The notes under the pieces were generated by a model. The model was not told the origin of the DNA and made no database searches. It was given only the letters and a program-made list of their open reading frames with translations. Shown piece after piece: positions 53,185-61,486 of a stretch of DNA of 64,000 nucleotides (positions within the stretch are counted from its first letter, which is position 1; each line of letters begins with the position of its first letter). Source of the DNA: Leclercia sp. LSNIH1 (GTDB lineage: Bacteria > Pseudomonadota > Gammaproteobacteria > Enterobacterales > Enterobacteriaceae); contig NZ_CP026167.1 in the NCBI RefSeq assembly GCF_002902985.1, forward strand, positions 2,790,001 to 2,854,000. The letters are read 5' to 3'. Both the position numbers and the translations under genes were made by a program.

Positions 53185-53466
53185 TCAGAGAGGATGGTGT
53201 GCCGTGAACAGAGCAGGCATTAAGTACATTCGAGCATGCTCCACATCACTATCACCATATACGTTGTTTTTCAGCACCGTATTCTCTGCAACCAACGCTT
53301 CGACAATGTCACGAGTACGACAAAGTTCCATAACAGCAACCTGAACTGCATAGGCGAAGTTTGCAGAAGGGAAGTTACGATCAGCTTCAGCGTCGCGCTG
53401 CATAAGAACCGCAACGGCCATCAATTCATCCAGCTGTTCGCCGGTCATGGGTTTACTGGTTGTCAT
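53185..53466 (-). CDS. Early phage protein of unknown function
   Basis: A 93-residue protein taken from MTTSKPMTGEQLDELMAVAV at 53466, overlapping the ParB-like gene by 14 bp. Contains LVAENTVLKNN, a short heptad-like segment. It is part of the leftward early operon. No family that I know. The 123-bp gap 53062-53184 to xis shows no gene. Confidence 0.6.
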   Translation of the reverse strand: MTTSKPMTGEQLDELMAVAVLMQRDAEADRNFPSANFAYAVQVAVMELCRTRDIVEALVAENTVLKNNVYGDSDVEHARMYLMPALFTAHHPL

Positions 53467-54478
53467 GATTCGCTTCTTGCTGAAGTTTATGCTGCTTAAC
53501 AAAGTGGGCTACGGCTTTGGACTGGCTGGTAACGACACCGTTGAGGTTCACGTTCTTGCCGCGATAGATAGGTGCCGACCCGATCTCTTCGCCATCGAGT
53601 GAAACGTAAAGGATTTTCCCGCGTACCTCAGCGGAAGGGATTGGCTGAGACAGACGATATGTTTCACGGGCTTCAGCAATCGCTTTGTGTTCGTCGATAA
53701 TGGACAGAGCTTCAGCCAGCGCTGCACCCTGGATGGTGAACACACCTTCTTCACTGATTTCAGCCTGGGCCATCAGCTCTACGAAACGACGTGCATTCTT
53801 AATGCTAATTTCTGGGGCTATAGCGCTGCGGGTAACTTTCTTTTTACCCTGAGCGGCCGCAACAGCTTTATCGTGCTGCAGCACCTTTCCAGCTTTTTCG
53901 CCGTACTCTTTTACGCGATCAACAGCAACATCAACTGAGACGGCCCCGGATTTAACTTCTTGCTGAACGTCATAATTCGCAGTGCTGAGAGTCAGTAACT
54001 TTTCAACGGTACCGACTGACTTATTGACCAGCTTCGCAATCTCGCTGGTGGTTTGGTTAAACGCGTTGTGCAGTTCCTGAATAACTGCAGCCTGCTCAAT
54101 ATCGGAAAGCGGAAGCTGATTATTGCTGGTCATGATCCGCGCCAGGCGCTGCACATCGTTACCGTTAAACGGCATGATGTGAATTCTGCCTACTGGCTTA
54201 CCGGCTGCACGGCAACGATCATAGCAGCGGCGACGGCGGTGGCCTTCAACGACCCAAACACCACCTTCATCACGTGCGATAACTTCCAGCGGAGGAACAG
54301 AACCACCGTTCATCAGGTAGGTGAACAGTTCGTCGTCAGCCAGGATGGTGCGCTCATCGTCGTCGTAACGCTTGTTGAAACCCTCACGAACGTGGATATC
54401 GTCGAGGCTGATGAACATGCCAGTGTCGGTACGCTTGATAGTCCCGTCGCGGGACATCTGCTTGAATGAGTTAGCCAT
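53453..54478 (-). CDS. ParB-like nuclease/DNA-binding domain protein
   Basis: A 341-residue protein with an N-terminal ParB domain: VWVVEGHRRRRCYDRCRAAG (GHRRR is the CTP/DNA motif) and a helix-turn-helix (QTTSEIAKLVNKSVGTVEK). It has no ParA partner in the visible prophage. ParB-like proteins of integrated phages are often of unknown use; roles in DNA protection, transcription or nuclease activity are possible. The C-terminal third (about 245-341) is unique. Confidence 0.8.
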   Translation of the reverse strand: MANSFKQMSRDGTIKRTDTGMFISLDDIHVREGFNKRYDDDERTILADDELFTYLMNGGSVPPLEVIARDEGGVWVVEGHRRRRCYDRCRAAGKPVGRIHIMPFNGNDVQRLARIMTSNNQLPLSDIEQAAVIQELHNAFNQTTSEIAKLVNKSVGTVEKLLTLSTANYDVQQEVKSGAVSVDVAVDRVKEYGEKAGKVLQHDKAVAAAQGKKKVTRSAIAPEISIKNARRFVELMAQAEISEEGVFTIQGAALAEALSIIDEHKAIAEARETYRLSQPIPSAEVRGKILYVSLDGEEIGSAPIYRGKNVNLNGVVTSQSKAVAHFVKQHKLQQEANHDNQ

Positions 54479-54837
54479 CAGAGCGCTACCTCGTTATTGA
54501 GGAAAATGACCACAGCAGGCAGTTCACGTAATTCTCGCTGCGCTTCCAGTAAATGCATATTGGTTGGTGTTTTGGTGTGACGTTCTTCGATACGGTCACA
54601 CTCTTTGGCCCAGCTCGTTACGTCTTCACGGAGAGTGGAATTCTGTGTGGCCAGCTCTTTACGCTGTGCCATCGCTTCACAAAGAGCGATGCTGGTATAG
54701 TCCAGACGGTTAGCCAGTTCGGTCATGATCCCGCGATAAGCCGGGGGAAGGAGAGGGGTCGCTTTACGGGCAGCGTCGATCAACTGCTCTCTGGTCATGC
54801 GTGGTTGTAACTCGGTAACGGTATGTGCGTTCGTCAT
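54478..54837 (-). CDS. Small early phage protein upstream of the ParB-like gene
   Basis: A 119-residue protein from MTNAHTVTELQPRMTREQLI (54837), ribosome site GGAGAAA. Helical, with a heptad-like stretch LCEAMAQRKELATQNSTLRE. No recognised family. Its stop overlaps the ParB-like start by 1 bp. The 340 bp upstream (54838-55179) is non-coding and includes repeated CAACAATA segments. Confidence 0.6.
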   Translation of the reverse strand: MTNAHTVTELQPRMTREQLIDAARKATPLLPPAYRGIMTELANRLDYTSIALCEAMAQRKELATQNSTLREDVTSWAKECDRIEERHTKTPTNMHLLEAQRELRELPAVVIFLNNEVAL

Positions 54838-55179
54838 GGTTAGTTTCTCCGTTATATAAGCGTCCTGCACGACGCTGAATTTTGGTTGCATGAATCCCGC
54901 GCCTTACGGCGAGAGAAAATGATTTTGGTTCGCTTTAATAAGCACCCAAGGTAGGGCGCTTAATGAAGCGGACGACTGCCATCGCCGGTTAGTTCTCCAC
55001 ACAGCTGGAAGCGCACTCCAACGTTTCGCACCTGTCACCCATAACTGATGGATTAAGGAATGCGCTTTCATGTTGTATGCCTTTCTAATGAGTACATCAG
55101 GCTATGTGGATCCTGCTATTCCCCAACAATAAGGATTCGGTTAATCTGGTTATCCCCAACAATACTAAGAGTATCTACG

Positions 55180-55692
55180 ATGATCGCTGAATTATCTGCG
55201 GCTATGGCCGCCCTAAAAGAAACTGCAGGACTTGCGAAATTGATTGGTGAGGCAAAAACTGATTCTGAAGTTAAGGCGGCCACGTTTGAACTTCAAAACA
55301 AACTACTGTCACTCCAGGCGGACTGCTTCACTCTGGGAGATGCAATACGTTCAAGAGATGATGAAGTCGCAAAACTCCAACAAAAACTTGCGAAATATGA
55401 GGATTTCAAAGCTCAGGTTGAAGGCTATGAACTCGAAAAGCTCGACACTGGTGCTTATGTATACTGTAAAAAAGTAAAATTTGGCTCAGAAGAAAACAAA
55501 ATCTATTTATGCTCTCAGTGTTATAACAATCGTGTTTTTTCAATTTTACAGCCAAGTTCGCATACCTTTTACCATGGCGCTACTGAGCAGCATTTCTCAC
55601 AGATTGAATGTCATGTTTGCAACTCTGTTTATGGACAAAGTCGAATTCATTTCTCAAATATAAATTACTCATCCAGTAATGGTTGGGACTAA
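55180..55692 (+). CDS. Zinc-ribbon protein oriented against the leftward operon
   Basis: A 170-residue protein: alanine/leucine-rich helical start (MIAELSAAMAALKETAGLAK), a coiled segment (RDDEVAKLQQKLAKYEDF), then two cysteine pairs, LCSQCYN and ECHVCNS, that likely bind zinc. It lies in the leftward early operon but is transcribed rightward, the position of sieB in lambda/P22. The leader contains a direct repeat TCCCCAACAATA at 55120-55131 and 55153-55164. Function unknown; lysogenic expression is likely from position. Confidence 0.65.
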   Translation: MIAELSAAMAALKETAGLAKLIGEAKTDSEVKAATFELQNKLLSLQADCFTLGDAIRSRDDEVAKLQQKLAKYEDFKAQVEGYELEKLDTGAYVYCKKVKFGSEENKIYLCSQCYNNRVFSILQPSSHTFYHGATEQHFSQIECHVCNSVYGQSRIHFSNINYSSSNGWD

Positions 55693-55821
55693 CCTGATTA
55701 TTAAAGAGCAAGCGTCCAACTGGGTACTTTTTTATTGCCAGTGAATCATCCCCTTATTCATACGCATGGTGCGCCTACATCATGGGCATCCATCCTGCCC
55801 GTTCGCTTCCTTCACTCAAAT

Positions 55822-55870
55822 CTAAAATAACTTAGATTAAAGGTCAAGCAGAAAACCTAAATTAGTTTAG
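55822..55870 (-). promoter_or_regulatory. Left operators and PL of prophage 2
   Basis: Two 14-bp near-palindromes, CTAAAATAACTTAG (55822-55835) and CTAAATTAGTTTAG (55857-55870), flank a leftward promoter with TTGACC (55842-55847) and a -10 TAGATT, 17 bp apart. They are the same kind of site as the three at 56561-56623 and are thus CI/Cro operators. Confidence 0.82.
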
Positions 55871-55887
55871 ATTTTCTGTTGGGATAA

Positions 55888-56535
55888 TTACTTGCGGCGC
55901 ATCATGCGGCGGTGTTCAACAACCACCCCAACGACATGAATCTTTTCTTTTGCAGAGTTGCGAATAGCGTAGTCTTCGTTTAATGGCACGAGTTCAAATA
56001 TTTCTTCGCCAGTCTCACTGATACCGCGTGCCCGGTATTTCTTAAATGTAGCTTCATCACCGCCGTTCTTTGCGACCACGAAATCGCCGGGGCCGGGACG
56101 CAGCTCAGGATCTATGATGATTACATCGCCTTCGACAAAATCGGGTTCCATTGATTTTCCTTTAACCTTGAGGGCAAAGGTAGAATAAGAGTGAAACTCT
56201 GACGTCAAAATATACTCCACCGTTCCATCGAGATTTCTTGCGTCGCACTCAGGTGACCAGGCACCAGCCTGCACATAACTGATGATTGGGATTTGCTGAG
56301 CTGCTACTGGTGCTGGTCCTACGTTTGCTTCATCCTCTCGACCATATAAAAGAAACCCTTCAGTAACGCCGAGGTATTGTGCGAGTTTTGTAAGCGATTT
56401 ACCGCCTGGAACATTCAAATCCCTTTCCCAGTATCCAATTGTTACATCAGAAACCCCAAGCGCTTTACCAAGTTGGCCCTGTGTTAGCTTTCGTTGTTTC
56501 CTTAATTCCTTTAACCGAGTACCAAGTGTTCCCAC
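55888..56535 (-). CDS. CI repressor with LexA-type self-cleavage domain, prophage 2
   Basis: A 215-residue repressor. The N-terminal helix-turn-helix is LTQGQLGKALGVSDVTIGYW (18-37). The C-terminal S24 domain has the cleavage site A90-G91 in SYVQAGAW, S128 in VKGKSMEP and a lysine in TFKKYR (165-166). It should be cleaved in a RecA-dependent manner, so this prophage is SOS-inducible, in contrast to prophage 1. Binds the CTAA-N6-TTAG operators on both sides. Confidence 0.93.
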   Translation of the reverse strand: MGTLGTRLKELRKQRKLTQGQLGKALGVSDVTIGYWERDLNVPGGKSLTKLAQYLGVTEGFLLYGREDEANVGPAPVAAQQIPIISYVQAGAWSPECDARNLDGTVEYILTSEFHSYSTFALKVKGKSMEPDFVEGDVIIIDPELRPGPGDFVVAKNGGDEATFKKYRARGISETGEEIFELVPLNEDYAIRNSAKEKIHVVGVVVEHRRMMRRK

Positions 56536-56560
56536 GATTCAAACCCTTAGAAATGAAAAC

Positions 56561-56623
56561 CTAAGTAATCTTAGTTTTTATTGACCTAAAAAAGATTAGA
56601 TAATAATATCTAAATATTCTTAG
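56561..56623. promoter_or_regulatory. Right operators and PR/PRM of prophage 2
   Basis: Three operators, CTAAGTAATCTTAG (56561-56574), CTAAAAAAGATTAG (56586-56599) and CTAAATATTCTTAG (56610-56623), spaced 24-25 bp. PR has TTGACC (56581-56586) and TAATAT (56604-56609), 17 bp apart. The leftmost site is near the cI start and probably controls PRM. The cro gene follows AGGAGG within 10 bp. Confidence 0.88.
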
Positions 56624-56632
56624 GAGGACATC

Positions 56633-56842
56633 ATGACTACGACTGAACTTGAACAGCACTTCGGTTCGCCAAACAAGGCGGCTGAATTTTTTGGTGTATC
56701 GCCAGAAGCCTTTTATCAATGGCGTACTCGCCCTGGCCAACTGATCCCTAAAGGTCGCGCAGCAGAGGCTGCTGCACGCACTAAAGGGAAACTCAAATTC
56801 GACGCTTCGCTTTACCAAAAGCGTAATGAGAAAGCGGCATAG
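56633..56842 (+). CDS. cro: Cro protein, P22-Cro type
   Basis: A 69-residue HTH protein (MTTTELEQHFGSPNKAAEFF; GVSPEAFYQWRTRPGQLIPK) matching the P22 Cro family. It is the first gene of PR and competes with CI for the CTAA operators. Confidence 0.88.
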   Translation: MTTTELEQHFGSPNKAAEFFGVSPEAFYQWRTRPGQLIPKGRAAEAAARTKGKLKFDASLYQKRNEKAA

Positions 56843-56870
56843 CAGAAACCACAGATTCGAGGAATTAACC

Positions 56871-57422
56871 GTGGGTAATCAACACTGGCAAGTAGAGAAA
56901 CAACCTGCCTGGCTGGTGGCAGCCATTAAGCGAACTATTTCCAGTCTTCCTGGTGGTTATTCAGAAGCAGCTGAATGGCTGGGAGTTACTGAAGATGCGC
57001 TGTTTAACCGCCTGCGAAGTGGCGGTGATCAGATCTTCCCGATGGGGTGGGCAATGGTGTTACAGCAAGCCAGCAGTACAAAGTACATCGCTGAAGCAGT
57101 GTCCCGACAGTCGAACAGCGTGAACGTCCCGCTGGTGGATGTCGATGACGTGGAGAACGCAGACATCAACCAACGCCTAATGGAGTCCATTGAATGGATT
57201 GGTAAACATTCAACCTACATCCGTAAAGCAACAGCTGATGGTGTGATCGACGATGCTGAACGGGCGCAAATCGAAGAGAACAGTTATCAGGTCATGCAGA
57301 AATGGCAGGAACATTTAACGCTGCTGTATCGCGTTTTCTGTGCGCCAGAAAAGAATGACGCCCGCGAGTGTGCAGCTCCGGGCGCCTTGGCGTGTCGTAT
57401 CAGTGGAGAAACTAACGCATGA
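56871..57422 (+). CDS. YmfL-like regulator in the CII position
   Basis: A 183-residue protein from GTG 56871, MGNQHWQVEKQPAWLVAAIK, then LPGGYSEAAEWLGVTEDALF. It is closely similar, from memory, to YmfL of E. coli prophage e14, which is also in icd. YmfL overproduction blocks cell division in E. coli, and the family is thought to regulate phage development. C-terminus NDARECAAPGALACRISGET is also shared. Confidence 0.75.
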   Translation: MGNQHWQVEKQPAWLVAAIKRTISSLPGGYSEAAEWLGVTEDALFNRLRSGGDQIFPMGWAMVLQQASSTKYIAEAVSRQSNSVNVPLVDVDDVENADINQRLMESIEWIGKHSTYIRKATADGVIDDAERAQIEENSYQVMQKWQEHLTLLYRVFCAPEKNDARECAAPGALACRISGETNA

Positions 57423-57745
57423 ACAGTTTAACGGTAAATCACCGCCTGCCGCAACTACGTGGCGTTCCAGTGCATGGGGCCTCGTCGTTTCGGTATGAGC
57501 GCATGGTATCAGGCCGCTGGGTTCCGTGTAACCACAGTCGGGCGATGGCAATCGTGGGGGTATGGCGTCGTAAAGCGGAGGTCTTATGCCAGAAGTTGAC
57601 CACAAGTTCAGAGACCACTACGGCGTCCCGGTGCGGGTTATCCGGTGGGAGCCAGAGAGTCAACGCGTTATATACCTGCGCGAAGGCTACGACCATGAGT
57701 GCTTCAGCCCAATTGAGCAATTCCAGCGCAAATTTACAGAGTTAA
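57419..57745 (+). CDS. Uncertain frame between YmfL-like and DUF4222 genes
   Basis: A 108-codon frame starting ATGA over the YmfL-like stop, MNSLTVNHRLPQLRGVPVHG. The first about 55 residues (to VGVWRRKAEVLCQ) look like a protein, but the rest runs over the DUF4222 gene in another frame and is serine/threonine-rich as an accidental translation would be. It may be a real gene with overlapping 3' part. Confidence 0.4.
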   Translation: MNSLTVNHRLPQLRGVPVHGASSFRYERMVSGRWVPCNHSRAMAIVGVWRRKAEVLCQKLTTSSETTTASRCGLSGGSQRVNALYTCAKATTMSASAQLSNSSANLQS

Positions 57746-57798
57746 AGGACTGCCATGAGCCTGTTAATGCCATCCCGGCCAATAGTGATAAACCCTGA
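57586..57798 (+). CDS. DUF4222-family small protein
   Basis: A 70-residue protein (VDHKFRDHYGVPVRVIRWEP; YLREGYDHECFSPIEQFQRK) of the DUF4222 type, common near the replication genes of enterobacterial prophages. Role unknown. Overlaps the next gene by 44 bp. Confidence 0.75.
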   Translation: MPEVDHKFRDHYGVPVRVIRWEPESQRVIYLREGYDHECFSPIEQFQRKFTELKDCHEPVNAIPANSDKP

Positions 57799-58681
57799 CC
57801 TTGCGTACAGCATTGGCCTCAATGAGGCGATTGCGTTGCAGCAGGTGAACTACTGGCTGAAAGAGACAAATTCCGGCCTGGAGCGCGACGGCGTGCGCTG
57901 GATCTACAACACCAATGAGCAGTGGCTGGAGCAGTTCCCGTTCTGGTCAGAGTCCACCCTGAAGCGCACTTTCACCCGCCTGAAGACTCTCGGCGTGCTC
58001 AAAATTGAGCAACTGAACAAGTTCCAGCGTGACATGACGAACTACTACACGATCAACTACGAAAGCGAGCTTTTAGACGAGGTCAAAGTGACTAAATCCA
58101 TGAGTTCAAAATGCGCTCATCCATCAGGTCAAAATGAACCGATGGAACAGGTCAGTGTGAAACGCTCCATCGGGTCAAAACGAACCGCTGTCATCAGGTC
58201 AAAATGCACTGATGTTCTTACAGAGAATACAACAGAGAGTACTACAGAGAATAAAACCCTTTCTTGTCCGGTTGCGTCGCAACCCGACCGTGATGTGTTG
58301 ATCACCGATCAGGCGAAACAGGTTTTGGTTCACCTGAACCAGGTCACCAACTCACGTTATCAGGTTTCAACCACCTCGCTGCAGAACATCCGTGCCCGTA
58401 TTAGCGAAGGGTTCACCGTGGAAGAACTATCGCTGGTGGTGGATTACAGCAACGCCAAGTGGGGTGACGATCTGAAAATGTCCGACTATCTCCGGCCACA
58501 GACACTTTTCCAGCCTTCAAAGTTTCCTGGCTACCTGAAATCAGCGAACAGCTGGGATAAGGCTGGCCGACCGAAGCGCGTTAACGGCGAATGGGCTCGT
58601 GAAGATCCATTGTTCAAGTCAAGTTACAAAAACACTGACTACGGCCAAATTCCTGCAGGTTTCAGAGGGGCAAATTCATGA
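57755..58681 (+). CDS. Replication initiator, O-like, with phage C-terminal domain
   Basis: A 308-residue protein. The N-terminal winged helix is at about 10-100 (SIGLNEAIALQQVNYWLKET; LEQFPFWSESTLKRTF), a low-complexity linker at about 110-175, and a conserved phage C-terminal domain at about 185-265 (LNQVTNSRYQVSTTSLQNIR; YLRPQTLFQPSKFPGYLK). The linker is encoded by the iterons at 58098-58214, so the gene contains its own origin, as lambda O does. A separate P-type loader is not seen. Confidence 0.85.
   Translation: MSLLMPSRPIVINPDLAYSIGLNEAIALQQVNYWLKETNSGLERDGVRWIYNTNEQWLEQFPFWSESTLKRTFTRLKTLGVLKIEQLNKFQRDMTNYYTINYESELLDEVKVTKSMSSKCAHPSGQNEPMEQVSVKRSIGSKRTAVIRSKCTDVLTENTTESTTENKTLSCPVASQPDRDVLITDQAKQVLVHLNQVTNSRYQVSTTSLQNIRARISEGFTVEELSLVVDYSNAKWGDDLKMSDYLRPQTLFQPSKFPGYLKSANSWDKAGRPKRVNGEWAREDPLFKSSYKNTDYGQIPAGFRGANS
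58098..58214. other. Replication origin iterons within the O-like gene
   Basis: Five roughly 23-bp units with core CATCAGGTCAAAATG: starts near 58098 (TGAGTTCAAAATG), 58121 (CATCAGGTCAAAATGAACCG), 58144 (degenerate, AACAGGTCAGTGTGAAACG), 58167 (CATCGGGTCAAAACGAACCG) and 58191 (CATCAGGTCAAAATGCACTG). The following sequence (58215-58260) is AT-rich, suitable for unwinding. Layout parallels lambda ori. Confidence 0.75.
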
Positions 58682-59124
58682 GCCTGATGAAAACACTCGA
58701 AATGTTCATCGCTGATAACCCTGGCTTAACCAGCCGTGAGATTGCTGATGCTTTCTCCAATTTCAGCATCGACTCTGTTCAGCGCACCGTTTGCCGGCTG
58801 CATGATTTCAACTTCACCACCCGCGAACTGGTTGGCTCTCACTACCGCTACTTCGCAGTGAATGCTTCAGCTGGATGTGGTCAGCCGACTCAGCGTATAG
58901 ACACCGGAGCCTCCGATTTGATTAAGAACGCCAAAGCTCTGCAGGAAAAGGGTCTGTACCGCCGGGCAGCATCACTCTGGTTTGAGGCATTCCAGTGTTC
59001 AGACCTCCTCACCGAGCGCGAGCGTTGCCTGAAAGAACGCCAGCGTTGTCTGCGTCAGGCCAAGTCAACGGCAAAGCCAGAGGGTCAGTGGTTCCTGGCT
59101 GGTCAGTTCAATGGTGGCCACTGA
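58678..59124 (+). CDS. PerC-family protein, prophage 2
   Basis: A 148-residue protein with N-terminal winged helix (NPGLTSREIADAFSNFSIDS) and C-terminal PerC domain (LQEKGLYRRAASLWFEAFQC; RERCLKERQRCLRQAK). It is a relative of the prophage 1 protein at 10006. Overlaps O and the methyltransferase by 4 and 1 bp. Confidence 0.8.
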   Translation: MSLMKTLEMFIADNPGLTSREIADAFSNFSIDSVQRTVCRLHDFNFTTRELVGSHYRYFAVNASAGCGQPTQRIDTGASDLIKNAKALQEKGLYRRAASLWFEAFQCSDLLTERERCLKERQRCLRQAKSTAKPEGQWFLAGQFNGGH

Positions 59125-59783
59125 TGAAATACTCACTGATTTATGCCGATCCAGCCTGGGAGTACGGGAATACCATCAGCAACGGCGCTGCCACTAACCA
59201 CTACGGGACCATGAAGCTTATCGACATGAAGCGCCTGCCTGTCTGGGATCTGGCTGCTGAGGATGCTGTTCTGGCTATGTGGTTCACCGGCACCCATACC
59301 CGCGAGGCCATCGAACTGGCTGAGGCGTGGGGATTTAAGGTCCGAACCATGAAGGGATTCACTTGGGTGAAGTTCAACCCTCTTGCAGAACAGCACATCA
59401 ATAAAGCGCTGGCATCCGGCAATGTTGAGGACTTTTACGACTTCCTCGATTTGCTGAACGGTCAGACGAAGATGAACGGCGGCAACTACACCCGAGCCAA
59501 CACCGAAGATCTTCTCATCGCCACCCGTGGTAAGGGGCTGGAAAGGCTGAGCGCCAGCGTGAAGCAGGTTATCTACAGCCCACTGGGTGAGCATAGCGCG
59601 AAACCGGAGGAGGCCCGCCTGCGTCTGGAGAGGCTTTACGGTGACGTTCCACGCATTGAACTGTTCAGTCGTTGCGGCGCACCTGGCTGGCATCACTGGG
59701 GTAATCAGGCCGAACGATCAGCGGTTCAGCTGGTTCCAGGAGTTGTGATGAATAGCGGCTATGCCAAAGGGGATGTTGTATGA
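59124..59783 (+). CDS. MT-A70 family DNA N6-adenine methyltransferase
   Basis: A 219-residue protein from the ATG at 59124. MKYSLIYADPAWEYGNTISN contains a DPPW-type catalytic motif as DPAW; AVLAMWFTGTHTREAIEL and TRANTEDLLIATRGKG follow the family pattern. Phage members methylate adenine in DNA, giving resistance to host enzymes or timing of replication. The target is unknown. Confidence 0.87.
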   Translation: MKYSLIYADPAWEYGNTISNGAATNHYGTMKLIDMKRLPVWDLAAEDAVLAMWFTGTHTREAIELAEAWGFKVRTMKGFTWVKFNPLAEQHINKALASGNVEDFYDFLDLLNGQTKMNGGNYTRANTEDLLIATRGKGLERLSASVKQVIYSPLGEHSAKPEEARLRLERLYGDVPRIELFSRCGAPGWHHWGNQAERSAVQLVPGVVMNSGYAKGDVV

Positions 59784-60100
59784 ATCAGTTAACAACACGA
59801 CAGAGCGAGGTGCTCGATGCTATCAACCTCTACAAGGAGCGTACTGGGTTTCCCCCTACGTTATCAGAGCTTGCGGAGCTGATTGGATGCTCATCCGGTA
59901 ACACAGCTGCAGGTCATGTGAAGTCACTACAGAAGAAGGGCTATATCTCCGTTGCGCCAGGCGCAGCTCGTGGAATAACAGTCTTAAAGAGCGAGTGGGA
60001 TATGGATGCTGTATCGATCATCAAGTCGCTTGTGACGGGGGAGGAGGGCGCCAGAGAGTATGCAATCACCTGGCTTGAAGAACGTGGAGTGAAACCATGA
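59780..60100 (+). CDS. LexA-type DNA-binding domain protein without peptidase
   Basis: A 106-residue protein. Residues 1-65 match the LexA N-terminal winged helix (LTTRQSEVLDAINLYKERTG; PPTLSELAELIGCSSGNTAA; LQKKGYISVAPGAARGI). Instead of the S24 domain it has about 40 residues of helical tail (SIIKSLVTGEEGAREYAI). It could bind LexA-like operators constitutively, or regulate phage genes. Coupled with its neighbours by 4-bp overlaps. Confidence 0.82.
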   Translation: MNQLTTRQSEVLDAINLYKERTGFPPTLSELAELIGCSSGNTAAGHVKSLQKKGYISVAPGAARGITVLKSEWDMDAVSIIKSLVTGEEGAREYAITWLEERGVKP

Positions 60101-60486
60101 AATTAACCCTGCCTTTCCCGCCGAGCGTAAATACTTACTGGCGCGCGCCAAACAGCGGCCCGCTTAAAGGTCGCCATCTTATCAGTGCACAGGGCAGGGC
60201 GTATCAGAGCGCAGCGTGTGTGGCTATTGTTGAGCAGCTTCGACGACTGCCAAAGCCCTCATCCGCCCCGGCCGCAGTTGAGATCCTTCTTTTCCCACCA
60301 GATGCGCGCCGCCGTGACATCGACAATTACAACAAAGCGTTGTTCGATGCGCTAATTCATGCCGGTGTTTGGGAAGACGATAGCCAGGTTAAACGCATGC
60401 TGGTGGAGTGGGGACCGCAGGTGCCGGGTGGAAAGGTTGAGATATCTATCTCCAGTCATGAGCTTAAGACGGAGTTGAGACCGTGA
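60097..60486 (+). CDS. rusA: RusA-family Holliday junction resolvase, prophage 2
   Basis: A 129-residue protein close to RusA: MKLTLPFPPSVNTYWRAPNS, then FPPDARRRDIDNYNKALFDA with the metal-binding aspartates, and WEDDSQVKRMLVEWGPQ. Resolves four-way junctions during phage recombination and replication. Confidence 0.92.
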   Translation: MKLTLPFPPSVNTYWRAPNSGPLKGRHLISAQGRAYQSAACVAIVEQLRRLPKPSSAPAAVEILLFPPDARRRDIDNYNKALFDALIHAGVWEDDSQVKRMLVEWGPQVPGGKVEISISSHELKTELRP

Positions 60487-61472
60487 GGGCATTACTGACA
60501 CCTGAGATTGCCCCCATTGCCGGGGTCGTGCTCTTTCGCCCCGGTAGCGAACTGATGTGGCTGTTCCGTCAGGGACGCGTTGTGATAGAAACTCCCGGCG
60601 AGCAGCTGGCAAACATGCCATCAGGAGCATTACCGCAATCCCATCAGCCGCTGGCCGAGGATGCCAGTTTGATGACTGTTTTCGAAAACCCCAGGGTGAT
60701 TCAGCGCGCTGGTGGCCTGTCTGTTCTTGATGCCTGGCTGATGAAAAGACGCGAATGTCAGTGGCCTCATAACGACTGGCACGCGGACGACTTCACCATC
60801 ATGCGGCACAAACCCGGCAGCATTCTCCTCTGCTGGGGATGTGATAACCAGCTGCGTGATCAATCCACTGAAAGGCTGGCAGGCATTGCCCATAAAAACC
60901 TGGTATCCTGGCTGTTGAAGGCCGTAAGCGGTCAACTTGGCTTCAGTGAGGACCACGTGCTTACGCTGCCGGAGTTCTGCTGGTGGCTAGTGAAGAACGG
61001 TCTGGCAGATGTTATCCCGGAAAGCATGGCCATTAAGGCCCTGAGGCTACAGCCAGAACTTATGCAATCGGTAATGCGCGAAAGTGACATTACTCCATCG
61101 TTACCAGCGACAGAACTGCTGCTGGAGAAAGCAAAAAAGATAGTGGCGGTGAAGGTTGATCCAGATACCCCTGAATCCTTCATGCTGAAACCCAAGCGCC
61201 GCCGCTGGGAAAATGAGAAGTATACCCGTTGGGTGAAGTCGCAGCAGTGCATGTGCTGTAACAACCCGGCAGACGATCCCCACCATCTGATAGGCCACGG
61301 GCAGGGTGGAATGGGTACAAAGGCGCATGACCTGTTTGTGATACCTCTGTGCAGAGAGCATCACGACGAGTTGCACGCTGGCCCTGTGGCATTTGAAGCG
61401 AAATACGGCGACCAGTTAACGCTGCTGTTTCGGTTTTTAGATCGTGCGCTGGCAATCGGCGTATTAGCATGA
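60483..61472 (+). CDS. DUF968 protein with C-terminal HNH-type domain, prophage 2
   Basis: A 329-residue paralogue of the prophage 1 protein at 15843, from a GTG start that overlaps rusA. The C-terminus has CMCCNNPADDPHHLIGHGQG and LFVIPLCREHHDELH. The N-terminal half is also alignable (LTPEIAPIAGVVLFRPGSEL). Both copies follow a rusA gene. Confidence 0.85.
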   Translation: MRALLTPEIAPIAGVVLFRPGSELMWLFRQGRVVIETPGEQLANMPSGALPQSHQPLAEDASLMTVFENPRVIQRAGGLSVLDAWLMKRRECQWPHNDWHADDFTIMRHKPGSILLCWGCDNQLRDQSTERLAGIAHKNLVSWLLKAVSGQLGFSEDHVLTLPEFCWWLVKNGLADVIPESMAIKALRLQPELMQSVMRESDITPSLPATELLLEKAKKIVAVKVDPDTPESFMLKPKRRRWENEKYTRWVKSQQCMCCNNPADDPHHLIGHGQGGMGTKAHDLFVIPLCREHHDELHAGPVAFEAKYGDQLTLLFRFLDRALAIGVLA

Positions 61473-61486
61473 ACAGTGGAGATAAC

